Shown here: positions 8,080-13,387 of the stretch, piece after piece
How the letters are laid out: the number at the start of each line of letters is the position of its first letter
Numbering within the stretch: position 1 is the stretch's first letter
Assembly: GCA_034429475.1 (NCBI GenBank)
Contig: DAOUGD010000250.1
Coordinates: forward strand, 1-64,000
Length of the DNA stretch: 64,000 nucleotides
From: JAKQHY01 sp034429475
GTDB lineage: Bacteria > Chloroflexota > Anaerolineae > B4-G1 > SLSP01
Reading direction: 5' to 3'
Program-made: the position numbers and the translations under genes
The notes under the pieces: generated by a model
The model's database searches: none
Told to the model about the DNA's origin: nothing
Seen by the model: only the letters and a program-made list of their open reading frames with translations

Positions 8080-8835
8080 TCACTTACGGTAGAGTGTGAT
8101 GGCGGCGCTCTGCGGGGCGCGCTGTGTGGCGATGCTCAGCAAGATCAACCAGGCCAACCCGATGTCTTGCAAGCTATCCACACGCAAGCCGGCGATCAAG
8201 GGAACTGCGTCGGCGCGCAAAAACGTCAGGGCGCCCGAAGCTAACTCGTACAGAGCCAGGGCTACAGCCGCTCTGGAGCGCGCCAACAACGCCACGATGG
8301 CCAAGAGAAAAGCACAAAGCGCGCCCATAGTCTGCACCGCATAACGCGATAAGACATGGCGGTAAATGTCGGCAGACTGGGTTACGAACCATGAGCGCGC
8401 CGTCAAGGATGGGGCAGTCGCCGTCCCCCAGGCACAACCGACGTTCCCACATCCCCACCAGGCGCCGGCCGCAAACAGCAAGATCGCCGGCGCCAGCCAG
8501 GAAAGCAAGTCGCTAAAAGTCCGCCGCGACACCCTGGCCCACAACCACACGACAAGCAGGCCTCCAGCCAAAGCAGTTCCCCCATGCAGTCCGCCGACCT
8601 GCCACAGACGCAGCGCCTCCTGCGGATGCTGGTCAAAATACAGGCGATGACCCAAGATATATCCGATCCGCCCGCACACCAACGCCGCGATGGCAATGCC
8701 CCACAACCAACCGCCCGCGACGCGGCGTGACAACGCATAGGTGGGCGCGCGGCGCCACAAACAGATCAACCCAGCCGCAGCGCCAACCCATACTCGCAAA
8801 GTGTATACTTCGATCCCCCATGGGCCAACGCGCAT
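8080..8835 (-). CDS. Lgt-like membrane protein, degenerate active site
   Basis: A 251-residue polytopic membrane protein related to prolipoprotein diacylglyceryl transferase. The GGLHGG segment matches the conserved Lgt His region. The signature normally reading GRxGNFxNGE is here WGCGNVGCAWG: the Asn is kept, but the catalytic Arg and Glu are absent and two Cys appear. The C-terminal LRVDSLQDIG resembles the last Lgt helix. It may be a paralogue with another activity. The start at 8835 lies about 11 nt from a -10 box, so the mRNA would be almost leaderless. It is the first gene of the operon with the M50 protease. Confidence 0.65.
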   Translation of the reverse strand: MRVGPWGIEVYTLRVWVGAAAGLICLWRRAPTYALSRRVAGGWLWGIAIAALVCGRIGYILGHRLYFDQHPQEALRLWQVGGLHGGTALAGGLLVVWLWARVSRRTFSDLLSWLAPAILLFAAGAWWGCGNVGCAWGTATAPSLTARSWFVTQSADIYRHVLSRYAVQTMGALCAFLLAIVALLARSRAAVALALYELASGALTFLRADAVPLIAGLRVDSLQDIGLAWLILLSIATQRAPQSAAITLYRK

Positions 8836-8845
8836 AATGATGCAG

Positions 8846-8851
8846 AGTATA
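8846..8851 (-). promoter_or_regulatory. -10 box of the Lgt-like operon
   Basis: TATACT on the minus strand ends 10 nt before the ATG at 8835, so transcription would start about 4 nt before the start codon. The -35 region (TTTCCT at 17 nt) is weak. No Shine-Dalgarno fits between promoter and ATG. Confidence 0.5.
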
Positions 8852-8957
8852 ACACAACCCGGCAATGAAGGAAACACCCGACCAGATCAGAAGTATAGAA
8901 GTAGAGAAGCGTGCTTGAGGGCGCACGAAGTACGCCCCCAAACACCCTCAAATCAAA

Positions 8958-8982
8958 TAAGCCCCCCAAATTGGGGGGCTTA
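8958..8982 (-). terminator. Terminator after rplL
   Basis: A perfect inverted repeat (TAAGCCCCCCAA / TTGGGGGGCTTA) lies 22 nt downstream of the rplL stop and is followed on the minus strand by TTTGATTT. It closes the ribosomal protein operon, so rpoB does not follow as it does in many bacteria. Confidence 0.8.
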
Positions 8983-9004
8983 ACTGAGGGCAGGACTACT
9001 GCAA

Positions 9005-9385
9005 CTACTTGAGTTCGATAACGGCGCTGACGGCCTCGAGCTTGGACTTGGCGTCTTCAGCCGCTTCCTTGCTCACGTTTTCCATCACGTTTGAGGGCGC
9101 GCCTTCAACCAACGCCTTGGCCTCTTTCAGGCCCAGGTTGGTCAGTTGACGCACGACCTTGATGACCTCGATCTTGGACGGCCCAATGTCCTTGAGCACG
9201 ACGGAGAACTCGGTCTTCTCCTCTTCCGGTTCCGCTTCAACAGCGGCGGCCGGCATAGCGCCCATCATGGCTACCGGAGCCGCGGCGCTGACGCCCAGTT
9301 TGTCTTCCAGCATTTTGACCAACTCAGACGCTTCCATCAAGGTCAGCGCACTAATTTCCTCTACCAGCTTGTTCAGATCTGCCAT
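9005..9385 (-). CDS. rplL: 50S ribosomal protein L7/L12
   Basis: A 126-residue L7/L12 stalk protein. The N-terminal dimerisation helices (MADLNKLVEEISALTLMEAS), an Ala/Met/Pro-rich hinge (about 33-52) and the C-terminal factor-binding domain with GLKEAKALVEGAPSNVM are all present. It binds L10 in multiple dimers and recruits EF-Tu, EF-G and other GTPases to the ribosome. It is the last gene of the operon, 81 bp after rplJ, and is followed by a strong terminator. Confidence 0.97.
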   Translation of the reverse strand: MADLNKLVEEISALTLMEASELVKMLEDKLGVSAAAPVAMMGAMPAAAVEAEPEEEKTEFSVVLKDIGPSKIEVIKVVRQLTNLGLKEAKALVEGAPSNVMENVSKEAAEDAKSKLEAVSAVIELK

Positions 9386-9466
9386 TGCTAAATAACCTCC
9401 ATTTTCCCTTATAGGACTTGTTATAGAATTTTGTGAAACCCTTGTGACGATTACCGGGCGTTAACC

Positions 9467-10021
9467 TTATGCGGCCGCCTCAGCGGAACCGGCCCCTTCC
9501 AACTTGTCTGCGTATGCCTTAACCACGTTGAGGATCTGGCGAATGCCGCCGGCCACGACTCCCACCATCTGGCTCGCCGGCGCATTGATCGTGCGGAGTA
9601 CCTGGGCCAGCAACACCTCGCGGCTGGGCATATCGGCGACAGACTGCGCCTGCTTTGCATTCAAAAGGTGTCCTTCCAACACGCCCCCTTTGATGACAAA
9701 ACGCCCTTCCTCAACCTCCTTGGTGAAATCCCGGGTCAATTTTGCGACCGCGGAAATGTCTTTGTGGCAAAACACGGCCAGTGTCGGGCCGACCAGCAAC
9801 TTCTCCGCGGACTTGACGCCGGCTTCCGCCAGCACCAGGGAAAGCAGCGTATTTTTCACCACGAAGACCTGTCCATCCTGCTCGCGGGCACGTTGCCGCA
9901 GACTGTCTATCTGATGTGTGGTCAGCGACTTATAGTCCGCCAGCATAACGCCGACAGAATCGGCATACTGCTGCCGATATTCGGCTAACAATTCTTCTTT
10001 GCGAACACGTGATATAGCCAA
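9467..10021 (-). CDS. rplJ: 50S ribosomal protein L10
   Basis: A 184-residue L10, the base of the L7/L12 stalk. The N-terminal rRNA-binding domain begins MAISRVRKEELLAEYRQQYA and the C-terminal helix that carries L12 dimers is Ala-rich. The start codon is TTG (10021-10019), supported by an AGGAGG site 9 nt upstream. An attenuating L10 leader sits directly upstream, so synthesis is probably autoregulated by the L10-L12 complex. Confidence 0.96.
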   Translation of the reverse strand: MAISRVRKEELLAEYRQQYADSVGVMLADYKSLTTHQIDSLRQRAREQDGQVFVVKNTLLSLVLAEAGVKSAEKLLVGPTLAVFCHKDISAVAKLTRDFTKEVEEGRFVIKGGVLEGHLLNAKQAQSVADMPSREVLLAQVLRTINAPASQMVGVVAGGIRQILNVVKAYADKLEGAGSAEAAA

Positions 10022-10135
10022 GCTCTCTCACCTCCTTATAAGCTAAAAATCTGTAACCCATTATCGTGCTGCCGACAATGTCTGGATGTTCAGGATCAGC
10101 GTCTGCGCCGGTTGCTATCCATCCCATCTTACCCA

Positions 10136-10170
10136 CAAAAAAAGTCCTTGCGCCTACCGACGCAAGGACT
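10136..10170 (-). terminator. Attenuator in the L10 leader
   Basis: On the minus strand a 10-bp stem AGTCCTTGCG / CGCAAGGACT with an 8-nt loop is followed by seven T. It ends about 115 nt before the rplJ start, so rplJL transcription depends on read-through or antitermination. Confidence 0.85.
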
Positions 10171-10290
10171 CGTTACGCTCACTATGAAGCGGTTCATCGA
10201 GTGCCCTCACCTCGGCAGGCCGGATGTTGACCATCCCATTGAGCGCCTGAAACGCACCTGCTGTCTTAGGTAAACAGGCTGGCCCTGTAA
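10136..10290 (-). ncRNA. Ribosomal protein L10 leader
   Basis: The rplA-rplJ spacer carries the features of the L10 leader family: an upstream paired region, a conserved CTGCCGAGGTG-type segment (around 10198-10208, read on the minus strand), and a final hairpin that is an intrinsic terminator. In known cases the L10-L12 complex binds the leader to promote attenuation. The upstream boundary is approximate. Confidence 0.75.
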
Positions 10291-10319
10291 CCTATACTAA
10301 CCCGACGGCGTCAATAAGC

Positions 10320-11039
10320 TTATACCGCCGACTCCATTGCGGTGGCTTGCGTGACGTCTATATGCACACCCGGCCCCATAGAAGGTGCCAGAGTAACCCG
10401 CCGAATATAGATACCTTTAACCCCTGCGGGCTTGGCGCGCCGAATGGCTTCCATCAGCGCCGCCAGGTTGGCCTGCAAATGTTCGGGCGGGAAGCTGGCC
10501 TTGCCGATGGGACAATGGATGTTGCCCGTGCGATCCAGACGGTATTCCACCCGCCCGGCCTTCGCTTCGTCAATGACGCGCGCCAGGTCTTCCGGCTGTA
10601 CAACCGTGCCGGTCTTGGGGGTCGGCATCAGACCGCGACGCCCTAACACACGCCCCAAGCGCCCAACCTTACGCATCATGTCCGGCACCGCGATGGAAAT
10701 ATCAAACTCCGTCCAGCCTTCCATGATCTTGTTGATACCATCGTCGTCGCTGATAATGTAGTCTGCCCCGGCCGCCTGGGCTATCTGCGCCGCCTCACCA
10801 GCAGCGAACACCAGGACCCGGACCGTCTTCCCCAACCCATAGGGCAACCGCACCACACCCCGGATCTGCTGTTCAGACCGGCGTGGATCAAGACCAGTCC
10901 GCAAGTGCAGTTCGACAGTACCGTCGAAAGCCGAATAACTGACTTCCTTAACCAATTTGACCGCTTCTTCCGGTGTGTAAAGCCGATCGCGGTCAACCTT
11001 CTTCGCTATCTCTAAATACTTCTTTCCGTGCTTAGCCAT
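10320..11039 (-). CDS. rplA: 50S ribosomal protein L1
   Basis: A 239-residue L1, the normal length, recognisable by MAKHGKKYLEIAKKVDRDRL at the start and the GRLGRVLGRRGLMPTPKTGT signature in the middle. It forms the mobile L1 stalk that helps release deacylated tRNA from the E site, and in many bacteria it represses its own operon. GGAGT precedes the ATG at 11039. It lies 66 bp after rplK. Confidence 0.97.
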   Translation of the reverse strand: MAKHGKKYLEIAKKVDRDRLYTPEEAVKLVKEVSYSAFDGTVELHLRTGLDPRRSEQQIRGVVRLPYGLGKTVRVLVFAAGEAAQIAQAAGADYIISDDDGINKIMEGWTEFDISIAVPDMMRKVGRLGRVLGRRGLMPTPKTGTVVQPEDLARVIDEAKAGRVEYRLDRTGNIHCPIGKASFPPEHLQANLAALMEAIRRAKPAGVKGIYIRRVTLAPSMGPGVHIDVTQATAMESAV

Positions 11040-11105
11040 TTATAACTCCTTGTGGTCTGGCGGGAATTGCTCCCTCCCACTATGTCCATCAGAATCAGGC
11101 CAAGC

Positions 11106-11534
11106 CTAATCCCGAATGTCAATACCCATACTGCGGGCCGTACCGGCAATCATCCGCTCCGCGGCCTCAATGCTATTGGCGTTCAAATCTTTCATCTTGG
11201 TTTCGGCGATTTCCCGCAATTGTTTGGACGTGATACGCCCGGCCTTATCGCGGTTAGGCTCCGCCGAACCTTTTGAAACCCCGGCCGCCTTGCGTAGCAG
11301 GTCTGGCGTGGGGGGGGTCCGCAAAACAAAGGTGAACGAAGAGTCACTGTACACCGTGATCTCCACGGGGACGATGTTGCCCACCAGATGCGACGTCTTC
11401 GCATTGTATTCCTTGCAGAACCCCATCAGGTTGATACCATGCTGAGCCAACGCGGGACCAATCGGCGGTGCAGGATTCGCCTTGCCGGCCTGAACTTGTA
11501 ATTTAACGACTGCTTTGATCTTCTTCTTAGCCAT
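11106..11534 (-). CDS. rplK: 50S ribosomal protein L11
   Basis: A 142-residue L11 with the N-terminal proline-rich PAPPIGPALAQHGINLMGFC switch region and the C-terminal 23S rRNA-binding domain ending AGTARSMGIDI. It supports the GTPase-associated centre and RelA activation. GGAGGAG lies upstream of the ATG at 11534. Its place between nusG and rplA is the standard bacterial order. Confidence 0.97.
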   Translation of the reverse strand: MAKKKIKAVVKLQVQAGKANPAPPIGPALAQHGINLMGFCKEYNAKTSHLVGNIVPVEITVYSDSSFTFVLRTPPTPDLLRKAAGVSKGSAEPNRDKAGRITSKQLREIAETKMKDLNANSIEAAERMIAGTARSMGIDIRD

Positions 11535-11625
11535 ATTCTTAACAACTCCTCCATCTGGGCTGGCGCGCCCAGGCGCTCACATAAGGATAACCCACAATGT
11601 GTTGATCGGGTCGTTCTTCAACCAC

Positions 11626-12402
11626 TCAGGCCTTCTCTACCTGAAGGAAATCCAACTCCACCGGTGTTTCCCGACCAAAGAATGATACCAACACTCGCAC
11701 CTTGGTGCGTTCCTCATCAATATCATCTACCACGCCGATAAAGTCAGCAAACGGCCCTTCAATAATCCGCACTTTTTGCCCCGGCTTAAAAGTGGCGCGG
11801 ACTTGAGGCGCCGAAGCCTCCATGCGCCGCAGGATACCCTGGACCGCCTCCGACCGCAGGGGCGTCGGCGTATTTCCCATTCCGACAAAACCAGTAACGC
11901 CGGGGGTATTCCGCACAACATACCAAGAATCATCGGACAACAACATCTGCACCATAATGTAGCCGGGATACAAACACCGTTCTACTGTGCGGCGCTTGCC
12001 ATCTTTAATCTCAATTTCTTCAACGGTGGGGACCACAACCTGGAAAATGAATTCTTGCATCCCCATGGATTCAATGCGCTGCTCCAGATTATAACGCACC
12101 TTGTGTTCGTAACCGGAATAACAATGGATAATGTACCAGGCACGCTTATCAACCTCGGTAATCCCATCGCCGGACGCAAAAGGATCAGGCAGCACGCCCG
12201 TGCTTTCCTCTTTGCTAACCGCGACTTCAGCGGTCCCGCGAACCGGTGTAGAAGCTTCAGGCGTAGTTTCCACCACTTCCAACCCGAAGCGTTCAAAAAT
12301 ATCCGCCGAGGAAAGCGCTACCGGCGGCAGCGGCCCGAAATCGGCATCTGACGGATCAGAGACGAATTCGTCGTCTTCCTCTAAGGTGTACTCGTCATCC
12401 AT
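11626..12402 (-). CDS. nusG: NusG with acidic N-terminal extension
   Basis: Residues about 85-258 form a full NusG: the NGN domain beginning at RAWYIIHCYSGYEHKV, which binds RNA polymerase and suppresses pausing, and a C-terminal KOW domain (FKPGQKVRIIEGPFADFIG) that contacts S10 or Rho. The first 85 or so residues are extra, strongly acidic (MDDEYTLEEDDEF...) and probably disordered. The ATG at 12402 is 6 bp after the secE stop with a weak ribosome-binding site, suggesting coupling. A shorter start close to the NGN domain cannot be excluded. Confidence 0.93.
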   Translation of the reverse strand: MDDEYTLEEDDEFVSDPSDADFGPLPPVALSSADIFERFGLEVVETTPEASTPVRGTAEVAVSKEESTGVLPDPFASGDGITEVDKRAWYIIHCYSGYEHKVRYNLEQRIESMGMQEFIFQVVVPTVEEIEIKDGKRRTVERCLYPGYIMVQMLLSDDSWYVVRNTPGVTGFVGMGNTPTPLRSEAVQGILRRMEASAPQVRATFKPGQKVRIIEGPFADFIGVVDDIDEERTKVRVLVSFFGRETPVELDFLQVEKA

Positions 12403-12408
12403 CCAGAA

Positions 12409-12696
12409 TTAGCCTTCGCGCGCCTGGGAAATCAGGTAAGCCGCGCCCAAGAGAATACCAAGCACTACGACACCCAGAATGATGGACAAAATATTGCCGG
12501 CAATGACACCACCCAGCATCGAGCCAAAGAAAAAGTCCAACAAACCCAGAAAGACGGCCATCAGTACAGTAACAGCCAAGACAATCTTTGTCATTGACCA
12601 ACCCTCTTTCAGCGTAGGCCAATGCACCCGGCGCATTTCAGCCCAGGTTGCACGGAAATATCTTATGATTGCATTGTCCGGTTTCCGCTCACTCAC
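12409..12696 (-). CDS. secE: Preprotein translocase subunit SecE
   Basis: A 95-residue SecE. A short cytosolic amphipathic helix (RYFRATWAEMRRVHWPTLKE) is followed by two hydrophobic segments (about 37-58 and 66-88). The core family pattern is W-P-(T/S). It stabilises SecY in the translocon. The start is GTG (12696-12694) with GGAGG 6 nt upstream. It follows tRNA-Trp and precedes nusG, the usual order except that tuf and rpmG are missing. Confidence 0.9.
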   Translation of the reverse strand: MSERKPDNAIIRYFRATWAEMRRVHWPTLKEGWSMTKIVLAVTVLMAVFLGLLDFFFGSMLGGVIAGNILSIILGVVVLGILLGAAYLISQAREG

Positions 12697-12732
12697 GCAA
12701 CGCCTCCACCCCTCACAAAATCACACTTTAAA

Positions 12733-12753
12733 ACACCGCCTTGTCGGCGGTGT
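12733..12753 (-). terminator. Hairpin between tRNA-Trp and secE
   Basis: An 8-bp stem ACACCGCC / GGCGGTGT with a 5-nt loop is followed on the minus strand by TTTTAAA. It looks like a partial terminator or processing hairpin that separates tRNA-Trp from the protein genes downstream. Confidence 0.6.
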
Positions 12754-12768
12754 CTTTTAATGAAAAGG

Positions 12769-12841
12769 CAGGTGAGGCAGGAATTGAACCCGCAACCTAC
12801 GGTTTTGGAGACCGTTGCTCTGCCTATTGAGCTACTCACCT
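12769..12841 (-). tRNA. tRNA-Trp (CCA)
   Basis: The 73-nt cloverleaf pairs AGGTGAG with CTCACCT in the acceptor stem, has the D-arm GCTCAATAGGCAGAGC, anticodon loop CTCCAAA and T-loop GGTTCAATTCC. CCA is not encoded: the next bases are CC then T. Confidence 0.95.
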
Positions 12842-12911
12842 GCGTCGCAATATTACGAGACCTTGCCCCAATGGCCTCTTCCATTCTGCGCAGAGAATGT
12901 CATCCCCGCAA

Positions 12912-12984
12912 AGCCCACAATCAGATTTGAACTGATGACCCCTTTCTTACCAAGAAAGTGCTCTACCGACTGAGCTATGTGGGC
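12912..12984 (-). tRNA. tRNA-Thr (GGT)
   Basis: A cloverleaf with GCCCACA / TGTGGGC acceptor stem, D-arm GCTCAGTCGGTAGAGC, anticodon stem CTTTC / GAAAG around TTGGTAA, and T-loop AGTTCAAATCT. The anticodon GGT reads ACC and ACT. Confidence 0.95.
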
Positions 12985-12993
12985 AAAAACAAG

Positions 12994-13077
12994 TGGGCAG
13001 TGAGGGACTCGAACCCCCGGAGGCGTGCCGCCAACTGATTTACAGTCAGTCTCCTTTGCCGCTCGGAACAACTGCCC
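12994..13077 (-). tRNA. tRNA-Tyr (GTA)
   Basis: An 84-nt class II tRNA with a long variable arm (TGGCGGCACGCCTCC), anticodon loop CTGTAAA, T-loop GGTTCGAGTCC and acceptor stem GGGCAGT / ACTGCCC. Confidence 0.95.
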
Positions 13078-13081
13078 ATCA

Positions 13082-13153
13082 AGCCGACGGTGGGAATCGA
13101 ACCCACAACCCTCCGCTTACAAGGCGGATGCTCAGCCTTTGAGCTACGTCGGC
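13082..13153 (-). tRNA. tRNA-Thr (TGT)
   Basis: First tRNA of the cluster. The acceptor stem is GCCGACG / CGTCGGC, the anticodon stem TCCGC / GCGGA encloses CTTGTAA, and the T-loop is GGTTCGATTCC. Anticodon TGT reads ACA and ACG. It lies 8 nt after the -10 box of the proximal promoter. Confidence 0.95.
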
Positions 13154-13161
13154 GTCACGTG

Positions 13162-13189
13162 ATTATAACACAGCCAGACACAGGGTCAA
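13162..13189 (-). promoter_or_regulatory. Proximal promoter of the tRNA-secE operon
   Basis: On the minus strand TTGACC (13189-13184), a 16-nt spacer and a perfect TATAAT (13167-13162). Transcription would start at, or a few bases before, tRNA-Thr. Confidence 0.85.
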
Positions 13190-13216
13190 GGTTTATCCCA
13201 ACCGTTTGCGGGGTTA

Positions 13217-13244
13217 AGTATACCCACATCAAGGTATTTGTCAA
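13217..13244 (-). promoter_or_regulatory. Distal promoter of the tRNA-secE operon
   Basis: On the minus strand a perfect TTGACA (13244-13239), 16-nt spacer and TATACT (13222-13217). It is 55 bp upstream of the proximal promoter and in tandem with it, as often seen for stable RNA operons. Confidence 0.8.
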
Positions 13245-13273
13245 CCATTGATAAAATCTAACTTGCCGCCAGC

Positions 13274-13301
13274 TTGCTCAAGGCTGTTTCCGTGCTAGAA
13301 T
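13274..13301 (+). promoter_or_regulatory. leuS promoter
   Basis: TTGCTC (13274-13279), 16-nt spacer, TAGAAT (13296-13301). The leader to the leuS ATG is about 80 nt, too short for a T-box, and no T-box motif is present. Confidence 0.65.
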
Positions 13302-13387
13302 AACTTGAATCTGAGAGGGGACTGCACCCAAAATTACGTCACACCACGCTACTGCCCCTATCTCACTATGTCGCAGGAGGAGTCACA

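Noticed and set aside
8977..9004. rpoB start downstream of rplL
   Set aside because: A terminator follows rplL and the next minus-strand gene is the Lgt-like membrane protein.
13304..13387. T-box leader for leuS
   Set aside because: The leader is only about 80 nt, has no T-box consensus and no terminator. A plain promoter and ribosome-binding site explain it.
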